Source: Candidatus Binatia bacterium
GTDB lineage: Bacteria; Desulfobacterota; Binatia; Bin18
Direction: 5' to 3'
DNA: 57,557 nt
Assembly (NCBI GenBank): GCA_022826945.1
Contig: JAJDTY010000038.1
Span: forward strand, 1-57,557
Shown here: positions 16,139 to 26,100 of the stretch, piece after piece
Numbering within the stretch: position 1 is the stretch's first letter
Layout: every line of letters begins with the position of its first letter
The notes under the pieces: generated by a model
Told to the model about the DNA's origin: nothing
Database searches by the model: none
What the model saw: only the letters and a program-made list of their open reading frames with translations
Position numbers and translations under genes: made by a program

Positions 16139-16302
16139 TGTGTGCTACCTTTCCTGCATTTCCCTCCCCCACCTCAGTTCTTCGTCTCGCAGACAGAGAA
16201 AGGACGCTCTGGGGATGCGGTGTGCAATCCATTCGTGCACTCTAGCGATAGAGCCCTGACTGTATAGAGAAAAGCGGTCTGCCTGGCAATAGCCTCTGTG
16301 TT

Positions 16303-16374
16303 GGGTACTGTCCTATTTCGAACTGTAAGCTACTGTTTCTGTTGGGGGAAAAGCCTCAAATTAGGACAGTACCC
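16303..16374. repeat. short inverted-repeat element, copy A (MITE-like)
   Basis: A 72-base element bounded by perfect 13-base inverted repeats: GGGTACTGTCCTA at the left and its complement at the right. It sits in the 370-base gap between the hydroxylase and amidohydrolase genes; the rest of that gap shows no gene. The right end shares ATTAGGACAGTACCC with copy B at 29713-29794. No transposase is present. Confidence 0.7.
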
Positions 16375-16508
16375 TGTGTTGGAGTTGACTGGGCTATCCT
16401 GTCCCGATTCCTATCGGCGGGAGATCGTTCATACTTGACGCTCGGGGAGAACTTGCCTAAAGGGTGGAAGCGCCTCAGACCTATTGCTTAGAGCCGGAGG
16501 AGGACCTT

Positions 16509-17639
16509 ATGTCCACACCTTCATCGATTCCTATGCAGGACTATTTTGTCGTTTCCGCAGACTGCCATGTGCTGGAGCCGCCCGACCTCTGGGAGAAGCG
16601 GATTGAGACTCAATTTCGTCACCGGATTCCGCGTTTGACGGTCGATGCCAATGGGCGGAAATGGCTGGTCGTTGAGGGGCAGGAAAAAAAGCGTATCCGG
16701 GACTTTACCCTGAGCGGAGAAGATTTAGAGCGGGCTAAGGGCGGGACCTTTGACCTTGTGCGGCGTCAGCAGGATTTGGCTCGGGACGGGATTGACGCCG
16801 AAGTCATTTACCCCAACCGTGGACTGCTGATGTGGACATCGCCCGACCCGGCCATGCAAACCGCCATGTGCCGGGTATGGAATGACTGGGCCATTGAGGT
16901 CTTCAACCCAGCGCAAAAACGCTCCATCCCCACCGCCGCCATTGCGCCACAAGATGTTGACACCGCGGTGCAGGAGGTCCAGCGTGTCGCCAAGCTCGGC
17001 TATAAAACCGTTTTCCTGCCCGTTACCGTTCCGGACCAGCCCTATAACCTACCGCTGTACGACCCGCTGTGGGCAGCTATCCAAGAAACCGGCATGCCGA
17101 TGAGCTTTCATGTGGGAACGGGCAAAGACCCGCGTACCGCCTCGGGCAATGGCGGTGCGATTATCAACTATGTTGTCCATGCCCTATCGACGGCGATTGA
17201 TCCGGTTGTCCATCTATGCGCGTCCGGGGTGCTGGAGCGTTTCCCCGAGCTCAATTTTGTGACCGTCGAGGCAGGGATTGGCTGGCTAGCCTGGACACTC
17301 TGGGTCATGGACGAAGGCTTTCACAAACACCACTTCTGGATTGCCCCTAAGCTGTCGATGTTGCCGAGTGAATATTTTCGCCGTCAAGGCTACGCGACCT
17401 TTCAGGACGACCCGGTTGGACTGGAGACGCGCAAATGGATTGGTATTGACCGGCTCTTATGGGGGGATGATTATCCGCATCACGAAGGAACTTGGCCGCG
17501 TTCGCAGGAAGCCATCGACCGGACTATGGGCGACCTCACTGAGCCCGAACGGCGTCAAGTCCTGGGGCTCAATGCGGCTCAGCTATACGGTTTTGAGCCG
17601 CCCGTAGTTCAGGCAGACGCTGAGGAGAGCCGAGTATGA
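16509..17639 (+). CDS. amidohydrolase-2 family metal hydrolase (ACMSD-like fold)
   Basis: A 376-residue TIM-barrel hydrolase or decarboxylase of the amidohydrolase-2 family. Typical blocks are VSADCHVLEPPDLWEKR near the N-terminus (the usual DxHxxE site), SFHVGTGKDP in the middle and LLWGDDYPHHEGTWPRSQ near residue 325 with the catalytic Asp. The ATG at 16509 is selected for its AGGAGG ribosome site; an upstream ATG at 16464 lacks one. It overlaps the following small gene by 4 bases. It is related to the tandem pair at 44105-46396 but more divergent. The substrate is unknown. Confidence 0.85.
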   Translation: MSTPSSIPMQDYFVVSADCHVLEPPDLWEKRIETQFRHRIPRLTVDANGRKWLVVEGQEKKRIRDFTLSGEDLERAKGGTFDLVRRQQDLARDGIDAEVIYPNRGLLMWTSPDPAMQTAMCRVWNDWAIEVFNPAQKRSIPTAAIAPQDVDTAVQEVQRVAKLGYKTVFLPVTVPDQPYNLPLYDPLWAAIQETGMPMSFHVGTGKDPRTASGNGGAIINYVVHALSTAIDPVVHLCASGVLERFPELNFVTVEAGIGWLAWTLWVMDEGFHKHHFWIAPKLSMLPSEYFRRQGYATFQDDPVGLETRKWIGIDRLLWGDDYPHHEGTWPRSQEAIDRTMGDLTEPERRQVLGLNAAQLYGFEPPVVQADAEESRV

Positions 17640-17971
17640 GCGCCGCACGGCCGGAGACGCTGCACCTGGACTGGGGGGAGGCCGAGAAAGTGCCGGCAGA
17701 CCGGAAGCGCTGGCTGGGTGCGTGGCTGGTCAGTCGAGAAGGGGAAGAGGGCGACTATTTTTACGACGGTCCCAGCGGGCGGCAAACGATGCACCGCGTG
17801 CCGCCCGAAGCCATCGGTTTTCGCCTGCGTTGGTATCCGAGTGAAAATGAGGTCAGCGTCAACCTTGAACTCGGTCCTATGGCCAGTGTGGTCGACGACT
17901 ACTTTTTCGCTGAGCAGGCTGGCCCAGAGCTGACGCTTGCCGTGCTGGAGTTGCTGCCCGAGCAGCGCTGA
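17636..17971 (+). CDS. small hypothetical protein coupled to the amidohydrolase
   Basis: A 111-residue protein I do not recognise. It overlaps the amidohydrolase stop codon (ATGA), so translation is coupled. It is acidic, with many aromatic residues (YFYDGPSG, RLRWYPS, DDYFF), has no membrane segment or cysteine cluster, and looks like a compact beta-rich fold. Co-translation suggests a partner or accessory of the amidohydrolase. Confidence 0.7.
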   Translation: MSAARPETLHLDWGEAEKVPADRKRWLGAWLVSREGEEGDYFYDGPSGRQTMHRVPPEAIGFRLRWYPSENEVSVNLELGPMASVVDDYFFAEQAGPELTLAVLELLPEQR

Positions 17972-18091
17972 CACTCCATTCTCCGACGGTCACACCGGAC
18001 ACGTCGGGAAGTGTGGAGCGAGTGCCAGCGTATCCTCGCCATATACCCCTGGTAGGCGGAAATAGGGCCGAGCATTCACGGGAGGGGAGCG

Positions 18092-19054
18092 ATGTCGAGT
18101 TTGCCAAAGTTTGGAGAGCTGCCGTACGTGGGAGAGACGCAAGAGCGCCATGCCTGGGAGGTCTTTGGGTCGGAAGACCAACTGGGATCCGTGAACCTAC
18201 TGACGCCAGAAAAAGTCAAACAGGCCGCAAGACTGATTCGGACTGGCCAGGTGTTCAACCTCAGCCTGCCGTTGAATTTCCCCATTACGCTATACGGCGG
18301 GTTTCGGAGCAAGGGCTATCGACACCATATTGAAGTTGGTCGAGGCGGTCGTGACGACTATGTTGATAATTTTGCGATGCAGGGTTCGAGCCAGTGGGAC
18401 AGCCTGCGTCACATCCGCTTTCGCGAGTACGGCTATTATGGCGGTCGGCAGGATGGCGACCTGGACGAAAAGGGCGAACTCGGGATTGAGCACTGGGCAC
18501 AGCACGGCATCGTCGGACGCGGGGTGCTCCTGGATGGTGCGCGCTACCTGGAAACGCAGCAGACGCCGCTCGACATGACGAAAAAGTTTGAGATGGATGA
18601 GGCCTTTCTCGAAAAAGTCGCGCGCGCGCAACAGGTGCAACTCGAACCGGGCGATATCCTGATTCTGCGAACCGGCTGGCTAGAGTGGTATAAAAGCTTA
18701 GATGCCACGGGGCGGGAGGAGTTGCGCGATAGTCTGGGTCCTGGCGAAGCGCAGCACGCCTGTCCGGGGCTGGCGGCCTCGCAAGAGACCGCCGCCTGGC
18801 TCTGGGATCGACGGATTGCCGCCATTGCTGCAGATAACGTTGCGGTAGAAGCCTTGCCCGTCGATCCGGCAGTTGGCTTTCAGCATCGTCGGCTCATTGC
18901 TCTGCAAGGTATGCCTCTTGGGGAGCTGTGGGAGGTGGGGGAGTTGGCTCAGGTCTGCGCGCAGGACGGGAGCTATGAATTCATGCTGGTTGCGATTCCG
19001 CTCAATCTACCCGGCGGGGTTGGCTCCCCGGCAAATGCCTATGCGATAAAATAA
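18092..19054 (+). CDS. cyclase-family (kynurenine-formamidase-like) metal hydrolase
   Basis: A 320-residue member of the PF04199 cyclase family, metal-dependent hydrolases that open cyclic amides or esters. Around residue 95 it has MQGSSQWDSLRHIRF, corresponding to the HxGTHxDxxxH metal site in the variant seen in the long subfamily. Further blocks are GRGVLLDGARYL and GDILILRTGWLEWY. It starts with an ATG after GAGGGG. It is on the same strand as the amidohydrolase pair upstream (120-base gap). The first His and Thr of the canonical motif are not conserved, so metal use is less certain. Confidence 0.8.
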   Translation: MSSLPKFGELPYVGETQERHAWEVFGSEDQLGSVNLLTPEKVKQAARLIRTGQVFNLSLPLNFPITLYGGFRSKGYRHHIEVGRGGRDDYVDNFAMQGSSQWDSLRHIRFREYGYYGGRQDGDLDEKGELGIEHWAQHGIVGRGVLLDGARYLETQQTPLDMTKKFEMDEAFLEKVARAQQVQLEPGDILILRTGWLEWYKSLDATGREELRDSLGPGEAQHACPGLAASQETAAWLWDRRIAAIAADNVAVEALPVDPAVGFQHRRLIALQGMPLGELWEVGELAQVCAQDGSYEFMLVAIPLNLPGGVGSPANAYAIK

Positions 19055-19094
19055 CAGCCCATCGGCACGGTTGCCCGGAGAGGACAGTGACGAC

Positions 19095-19811
19095 GTGAAT
19101 CGGACGCTCTTTCCCTGCGCCCCTACGACCCTCCTGCTCTCCCTTGTCTACGTTGACTTTCTCGCTGTTTTGCTTGCCCTCGGGCTGGGCTTTGCCTGGC
19201 ACCAGAACCCCACTGCGTATACCGGTGAAGGCGACCCGATCACATGGCTGTCGTTTGCGCATCTGCTCGTAACTGGCGGCCTTGCTGGCGGCGTATTCTA
19301 CTGTCGGACGGGTAGTTGCCGAGACTTGGTGGTCTGGCGTCACCCAGCTTTTGTCTGGCTGCTGATTGCCCTTGGATTTCTTTTCCTGGCAGTCGACGAG
19401 GTCGCCAAGATCCATGAGTCCCTGGATCGTTTCGTGCACCGGCTCTTGCAACGCCCGGAGACCGCCCTAACTGACCGACTCGATGACGCGATCCTGCTTG
19501 GGTATGGGCTGGTCGGAGTGGCCATCCTGTATGCCTACCGCTCCGAACTGATCTCTTATCGACCGGTTCTCCCCCTGGTGACGTGTGGATTCGTCCTGTT
19601 CCTCTTTATGGGGTTGCTTGATGCCCTGGTAAATCGTCCCGATGTCTTCCTTCTCATGGGTATCAGTCAGGAGGGAAGCGCCAGCCTGGGAAAATGGCTC
19701 GGTGGTGTTGAGGAAGGCTTGAAAATTCTGGCTGAAGCGGCCTTCCTGGGCGCGGCCTACACCTGTCTCTTCCTGACAGCGGAGGCCGATTGCGGAAGGA
19801 ATCGCGATTGA
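19095..19811 (+). CDS. multi-pass membrane protein of unknown function
   Basis: About six hydrophobic helices spread over 238 residues, with a conserved-looking FLAVDEVAKIHESLDR segment near residue 100. This resembles the DExxxIHE motif found in several uncharacterised bacterial membrane proteins. A GTG at 19095 is used because GAGAGG lies upstream; a TTG at 19071 would add 8 residues. No function can be assigned. The 137-base spacer before XoxF holds an imperfect hairpin (near 19819-19856, GCCTTCCCA and TGGGAAGGGC arms), possibly a terminator. Confidence 0.7.
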   Translation: MNRTLFPCAPTTLLLSLVYVDFLAVLLALGLGFAWHQNPTAYTGEGDPITWLSFAHLLVTGGLAGGVFYCRTGSCRDLVVWRHPAFVWLLIALGFLFLAVDEVAKIHESLDRFVHRLLQRPETALTDRLDDAILLGYGLVGVAILYAYRSELISYRPVLPLVTCGFVLFLFMGLLDALVNRPDVFLLMGISQEGSASLGKWLGGVEEGLKILAEAAFLGAAYTCLFLTAEADCGRNRD

Positions 19812-19948
19812 CAAAGCCAGCCTTCCCAGAGTAGCTTTCTCCTGATGGGAAGGGCTCCCGACCGCGCTCTTCAGCAGAGCGAGAGGGAGTGGCTCCAGAG
19901 AGCGAGTATGTGTTTCAGATTCCTGAAGAGTAGGCAAAGGAGGGCATT

Positions 19949-21772
19949 ATGAAGACTCGATTTCTCAGAGGGTTTGCTGTTGGGGGGCAGACAATACTGC
20001 TCGTTGCCGGACTGTTGCTCTTGCCGCTTTTTTCTCAATCTGGTCAGGCTTCACAGGAACTGCTCGATATGCAGCAAAACCACGGTCAGTGGGTGACTTC
20101 GGGCCGGGACTACGCCCTCACCCGCTATAGCAGCCTGGACCAGATTTCCACGCAGAACGCGAAGGACCTGAAGGTGGCCTGGACGTTTTCGACCGGCGTC
20201 CTGCGCGGCCACGAAGGCACGCCGCTGGTGATTGGCGACACCATGTATATTGTGACTCCCTTTCCCAATATCGTGTATGCCATCGATCTAGCGGATCCGG
20301 GTCATGCCATTAAATGGAAATATGCGCCCGTCCAAAGCGAGGATGCCATTCCGATTGCCTGCTGCGACGTAGTGAATCGGGGCGCGGCCTATGCCGCGGG
20401 CAAAATCTTTTTCAATCAGCTCGACGCGCACACGGTCGCCCTTGATGCCGAGACCGGGAAAGAGCTGTGGAAGGTCAAGCAGGGCGACATTAAACAGGGC
20501 CAGACCATTACCATGGTGCCATTGGTCGTCCGCGACAAAGTCATTACTGGCATAAGCGGGGGTGAGTTTGGCGTGCGTGGGTTTGTCACCGCCAATCACG
20601 TCGACACGGGTGAGCAGGTCTGGCGCGCGTACAGCACCGGACCGGATTCCGAGGTGTTGATTGGTGAAGATTTTTCCTCCCCGTATGACTCGCACCAAGG
20701 CAAGGACCTGGGAATCTCAACCTGGAAAGGCGAAGAGTGGAAGCGGGGCGGTGGCACGACCTGGGGCTGGTATAGCTACGACCCCGAACTTGACCTGTTC
20801 TACTACGGGACCGGGAATCCGGGGGCCTGGAATCCTGATCAGCGGCCGGGTGATAATAAATGGTCCATGACATTGTTTGCCCGCAACCCGGACACGGGCC
20901 AAGCCAAGTGGGCGTATCAAATGACCCCACACGACGCCTGGGACTATGACGGTATCAACGAGAGCGTCTTGATTGACCTGCCGGCCAATGGAGATGGAAA
21001 AACCCAGAAAGTCCTGGTCCACTTCGATCGCAACGGCTTTGCCTACAAGGTTGACCGGACTTCGGGCAAGGTTCTGGCCGCGGATAAATTTGGCGAAGTG
21101 AACTGGGCCAAAGAGATTAACCTCGAAACCGGTCTGCCCGTCGAAAACCCGGACAAGCGGACCAAAGAAGGGGTGAATACGGAAGGTATCTGTCCTGGTG
21201 CCATGGGAACCAAGGACCAACAGCCCGTGTCCTATTCACCCAGAACCAAGCTTTTTTATGTGCCTACCAACCATCTGTGCATGGATTACGAGGGGACGAA
21301 AGTCCGCTATATTGCCGGCGTGCCCTACGTTGGCGCTATTGTCAAAATGTTCCCCGGACCTGGCGGGCACCGCGGGGAATTCATTGCCTGGGATCCGGTT
21401 GCCGGTGAAAAAAAATGGGGCATTAAGGAAAAATGGTCGGCCTGGAGTGGAGCGCTTTCGACCGGTGGTGATGTGGTGTTTTACGGGACCATGGACGGCT
21501 GGTTCAAAGCGATCCACGCCTCGACTGGCGAAGAACTGTGGAAGTTCAAGGCCGGCTCCGGCATTATTGGCGCGCCCATGACCTATCTCGGACCGGACGG
21601 CAAGCAGTACGTGGCGATCATGTCCGGGATTGGTGGCTGGTCCGGCCTGGTCGTCGCCGCCGACTTATCAACGGACGATCCGACCGCAGCCCTGGGCGCG
21701 GTCGGTGCCTTTGGCGATCTGGGAAAAGACACGAATAAAGGCGGGATGTTATACGTCTTTGCGCTTGAGTAA
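19949..21772 (+). CDS. xoxF: lanthanide-type PQQ-dependent alcohol dehydrogenase (XoxF-like)
   Basis: A periplasmic quinoprotein dehydrogenase oxidising methanol or another small alcohol. It has a signal peptide (about 1-34), the adjacent-cysteine pair CC (138-139) that stacks on PQQ, Glu206, Asn290 (GTGNPGAW) and the catalytic block HDAWDYDGINE with Asp332. Asp334, two residues on, is the extra aspartate typical of lanthanide-dependent XoxF and is Ala in calcium-dependent MxaF. Repeated Trp-docking propeller blades (TGKELWKVKQGD, TGEELWKFKAGSG) are evident. The next gene supplies XoxJ- and cytochrome-like parts. The actual alcohol could be methanol, ethanol or a longer one. Confidence 0.9.
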   Translation: MKTRFLRGFAVGGQTILLVAGLLLLPLFSQSGQASQELLDMQQNHGQWVTSGRDYALTRYSSLDQISTQNAKDLKVAWTFSTGVLRGHEGTPLVIGDTMYIVTPFPNIVYAIDLADPGHAIKWKYAPVQSEDAIPIACCDVVNRGAAYAAGKIFFNQLDAHTVALDAETGKELWKVKQGDIKQGQTITMVPLVVRDKVITGISGGEFGVRGFVTANHVDTGEQVWRAYSTGPDSEVLIGEDFSSPYDSHQGKDLGISTWKGEEWKRGGGTTWGWYSYDPELDLFYYGTGNPGAWNPDQRPGDNKWSMTLFARNPDTGQAKWAYQMTPHDAWDYDGINESVLIDLPANGDGKTQKVLVHFDRNGFAYKVDRTSGKVLAADKFGEVNWAKEINLETGLPVENPDKRTKEGVNTEGICPGAMGTKDQQPVSYSPRTKLFYVPTNHLCMDYEGTKVRYIAGVPYVGAIVKMFPGPGGHRGEFIAWDPVAGEKKWGIKEKWSAWSGALSTGGDVVFYGTMDGWFKAIHASTGEELWKFKAGSGIIGAPMTYLGPDGKQYVAIMSGIGGWSGLVVAADLSTDDPTAALGAVGAFGDLGKDTNKGGMLYVFALE

Positions 21773-21804
21773 ATGAGCGCTCTCGACCCGCTGTAAAGCC
21801 TCTT

Positions 21805-23088
21805 ATGCTCAATCAAACTGAGGGGGGACGACGAGCAGCCCCCCACGCTTCTACCTGTCTCACCCTCCTCCTGCTCCTGTCCGCCTCGCTCTTCTCGGCT
21901 GCCGCTTGGGCAACCGAGACCGCAGAGGCGACCAAACCGTTCCGTGTCTGTGCAGACCCCAATAATCTGCCGTTTTCCAACCGGCAGCAAGAAGGGTTCG
22001 AGAATAAAATCGCCGCAGTCCTGGCCCATGGGTTGGGCCAAACGGTCTCCTATACGTGGTGGCCCCAACGACGGGGATTCCTGCGCAGTACGCTCAACGC
22101 CGGCAAGTGCGACGTGGTCATGGGTCTGCCGGTCGACATTGATATGGTCTTAACGACGCAGCCGTATTACCGTTCGGTCTACGCTTTTGTCTATCCCGAA
22201 GATACACCATACGACCTCTCCTCCCTTGATGACCCCGTCCTCAAAGAATTGAAAATCGGCGTGCACCTAATCGGTGATGACTATACCAATAGTCCGCCAG
22301 CCCATGCGCTGAGCAAGCGCGGGATTGTGGATAATGTGGTCGGCTACAGTGTCTTCGGCAATTATGCCGATCCCAATCCGCCGGGAAAAATCATTGAAGC
22401 CGTCGCCAATAGAGAGATCGATGCGGCTATTGTATGGGGACCGATTGGCGGTTATTTCGCCCAACAGCAAGCTACCTCACTGCGTGTGGTGCCCGTAGCG
22501 TCCCAGGAGGAGTCACCCTCCCTCCTCCTCGCCTATGATATTGCGCTCGGCGTTCGGAAGAGCGACGAAGCGCTGAAGAATACGCTCAATGGCCTGCTGA
22601 CGCAGCACGCGGAAGAAATCCGGCAGATCTTGGTCGACTACAGTGTCCCCGGTATTACCCTCCAACCGACCGAGCCTCACGACTCTCAACAGGGGACGGA
22701 AGTGCCCGACCCACAATTCCCTCAAGCTTCCAATGGCCAGCCGACGGAGTCCCGTGGTGAGGCCGGGCAAGAAGTAACCAACGGCCTGGTAAAGCTCAAT
22801 CCGTATACGGGAAATCCAACGGCGATTAGCGAGGGCGAAGAGCTCTACAAGCTCCTGAACTGCTATAGCTGTCACGGTTTACGTGGCGGGGGAGGCATGG
22901 GACCCGACTTAACGGATGAGGAATGGAAGGAAGGCACGGGTGATGACAACCGAGTGATGGACCAGGTCATGACTGGGCGCAATAAAATGCCCGGTTACGA
23001 TGGGGTGATCACCGAGGAGGAAGCCTGGAAAGTCATCGCCTATGTCCGCACCCTGTACAAAGGAGACCCATCGACCATCGAGTGGTAA
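21805..23088 (+). CDS. XoxJ-like periplasmic protein fused to a XoxG-like cytochrome c
   Basis: Two parts usually encoded separately are joined in 427 residues. After a signal peptide, residues about 45-290 form a periplasmic solute-binding-like domain (FRVCADPNNLPFSN, CDVVMGLPVD, IDAAIVWGPIGG) like the XoxJ/MoxJ proteins of methanol oxidation. A Pro/Ser/Glu linker follows. Residues about 340-427 are a class I cytochrome c with one heme site, C353-Y-S-C356-H357, and an axial Met candidate in RNKMPGY. It starts 32 bases after xoxF and would accept its electrons. The fusion would tether the electron acceptor to the assembly or activation factor. Confidence 0.85.
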   Translation: MLNQTEGGRRAAPHASTCLTLLLLLSASLFSAAAWATETAEATKPFRVCADPNNLPFSNRQQEGFENKIAAVLAHGLGQTVSYTWWPQRRGFLRSTLNAGKCDVVMGLPVDIDMVLTTQPYYRSVYAFVYPEDTPYDLSSLDDPVLKELKIGVHLIGDDYTNSPPAHALSKRGIVDNVVGYSVFGNYADPNPPGKIIEAVANREIDAAIVWGPIGGYFAQQQATSLRVVPVASQEESPSLLLAYDIALGVRKSDEALKNTLNGLLTQHAEEIRQILVDYSVPGITLQPTEPHDSQQGTEVPDPQFPQASNGQPTESRGEAGQEVTNGLVKLNPYTGNPTAISEGEELYKLLNCYSCHGLRGGGGMGPDLTDEEWKEGTGDDNRVMDQVMTGRNKMPGYDGVITEEEAWKVIAYVRTLYKGDPSTIEW

Positions 23089-23155
23089 GGGGGACCGAGG
23101 CTTCATCAGTCTCCCATGATAAATCAGAAGAAGCCGGGGACGGGAGAGCCTGCCT

Positions 23156-26100
23156 ATGTCATGCCCGAATTGTGGGCAAGCCAATCGGACGGGAGCAAAG
23201 TTTTGCGACGAATGTGGAACGCCTCTCCTTGTCCGGCCGGTTGGTGAAACGGCACCTGTGCCGTCAGCTCAGTCAACACGAGAGCCACAGTGGTCACCCG
23301 CGCCCGCACCGGTGCCTGCGCCTACCGGACGGCGGCAGTTGACAGTTATGTTCTGCGACATTGTGGGATCAACGACCCTCGCCGGTCGGCTTGATCCTGA
23401 GGAGTGGCGGGACATCGTTCGGACGTATCAAGAGACCTGTGCTGGCGTGATTCAACGTTTCGGTGGCTATATCGCCCAGTATCTCGGCGATGGGATTTTG
23501 GTCTATTTTGGTTATCCGATTGCCCACGAGGATACCGCAGTACGGGCCGTGAAAACAGGTTTGGGCATTCTTGCTCAGCTGGACCAGATGAACAGCCAGC
23601 TGCGGCAGACCGAGCGTCAGCCGTCTTTTCGTCCGAGTACAAAAGACACGCCGCGGATTCGGCTGCGGATCGGTATTCATACCGGACAGGTGGTGGTGGG
23701 CGACATGGGTGCGGGTGAGCGGCACGAGCATCTCGCACTCGGCGACACCCCCAATATTGCGGCACACCTCCAGGCTATAGCCAAGGCCGATACGGTTGTG
23801 ATGAGTGCTGCAGTTTATCGGCTCGTCGAAGGTTTTTTTGAGTGTCAGACGCTCGGGCCACACGCGCTCAAAGGCAAGACGACGCCCATCTCAGTCTACC
23901 AAGTCATTAGGGAAGAAGGCGCGCAAAGCCGGTTTGAGGTTGCGCTTGAAGCCGGCTTGTCTCCTCTGGTTGGACGAACGAAAGAACTCGCCTTCCTGCG
24001 GCAACGATGGGAGGCGGCCAAGGTCCGAGAGGGACAAGTCGTGCTGTTAGATGGCGAGCCGGGTATTGGCAAGTCCCGTCTGGTCCAGGAACTCAAAGAG
24101 CAGGTCGCCAAGGCGGGCGAGGCACGCAGAGAATTCCGCTGCTCGTCCTATGCGCGCAACACGGCCTTTTACTCGGTGATCGACCATCTCCAGCGCTGGC
24201 TGCAGCTCCAAGGCGATGAGCCCGAAGATGAAAAATTTCGCCGTTTAGAGACGGCCCTGGAAGGGTATCGCCATTTGCCGGAGGAGAGTGTAGCCCTCTT
24301 TGCCTCATTATTGTCACTGCCGCTGCCTGAATGCTTCACTCCGCTCAAGCTGAGTCCGGAGCGACAGCGACAAAAGACACAGGAAGCATTAGTCGCTTGG
24401 CTGGCTGAAGAATCGGAAGAGAGGCCCCTCCTCATTGTTTGGGAAGACCTGCATTGGGTCGATCCTTCGACGCTCGATCTGGTGCAGATGCTTATTGAGC
24501 GGGTTGCTCCGCTTCACCTCTTCGTCCTCCTGGTTTTTCGTTCGTCGGAATTTACTCCTCCATGGCACTCGCGGCCGCCTGTCCACTTGCTGACACTGAA
24601 CCGTTTGGAGCGTCGACCGATTGAGGAACTCATTACCCATGTCGCCCAAGGCCAACGGCTGCCTCAACTCCTGGTGGAACATATCGCGGCGCAGACTGAT
24701 GGCGTTCCACTCTTTGTTGAAGAGCTGACGAAAACTATTATCGAGGCTGGCGTGCCTGAAAACGGATGGGAAGGGGCTCCCCACACGATTCCTGCCACGC
24801 TTCAGGATTCGTTGATGGCTCGGCTTGATCAACTCAGCAGGACCGCCCGGGATGTTGCCCAAATCGGCGCCGTCCTTGGCCGAGCCTTCTCATATGCCCT
24901 GATCCGGGCGGTCTGGCCGTCCGATGAGCAGCGGCTCACACGGGGGCTGGCTCAACTCGTAGAGGCCGAGCTGATCTTTCAAAAAGGTATGCTTCCCCAG
25001 GCCCGCTGGGTCTTCAAGCATGCCATGCTCCAAGACACGGCGTACCAGTCTGTGCTCAAGAGTAAACGCCAGCAAATTCATCACCAGGTCGCCGATGTCC
25101 TCGTCAAACAGTTCTCCGATATCAGACACCAGCAGCCGGAATTAGTCGCCCACCATTACACTGAAGCCGGCTTGCTCGATCAGGCTATTGGATTCTGGCA
25201 GTACGCCGGAGAGCAGGCCGTGCAACGCTCGGCGCACCGTGAGGGCATCGGCCATTTTCTCAAGGGGCTGGCGCTTCTCAACGAACTGCCGGAGACGCCC
25301 GACCGGACCCACCGGGAGTTGACTATCCAGACCCGCTTGGGTCCGAGTCTCATGGCGACCAAGGGCTACGCCGCCCCGGAGGTGGAACGCGCATATGCCC
25401 GTGCGCAGGAGCTGTGTCAGCAGCTTGGAGAAACTCCACATTCTTTTCAGGTGCTCCGCGGCCTGTGGGTCGTCCACGAGATGCGGGCCGAGCTCAGAAC
25501 AGCGCGGCAGTTGGGTGAGCAATTACTCGCTTTGGCTCAACACCTGGATGATCCCGACCTGCTTATAGAGGTGCATCGAGCCTTGGGTAATACTTTGTTG
25601 TGGATCGGTGAGTTTGCCCATGCGCGAGAGCACCTGCAAAAAGCCCTGGCACTGCATAATCCGGAACAGCATAAAGCCTTGGCGTTTCAATACGGTACAG
25701 ACCCACGAACCGTCTGTTTGTTATACGAAACGCTGGCCTTATGGGTTTTGGGTTATCCGGAACAGGCCCTGCAGAAGAGTCGGGAAGCGCTGGCAAGGGC
25801 GGAAGAGGGGGCCCACCAGCATAGTCTCAGTCTTGCGGCTGCCCTGAACTGGACGGGCCTGCTGCATCAACTCCGCGGCGAAGCAAAGGTGACTTATGAG
25901 CGTGCCGTAACTGGAATTGCCTTTGCGCAACAGTGCGGGTTCCCCGATTGGGAGATGATCGGGACGATCTTCCGGGACTGGGCTACCGCCGCGCAATTGC
26001 ACGACGAAATATCTGTCGAGCAATTGCAAAAGATGATTGCCGCCTGGTGTGCCACTGGAGCGGAGCTCCTCCGCCCCTACTTCCTTGGGCTTTTAGCTGA

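Noticed and set aside
19949..21772. Calcium-dependent MxaF methanol dehydrogenase
   Set aside because: The Asp two residues after the catalytic Asp (DYD) is the lanthanide-coordinating residue; MxaF has Ala there. No mxaI-like small subunit is present.
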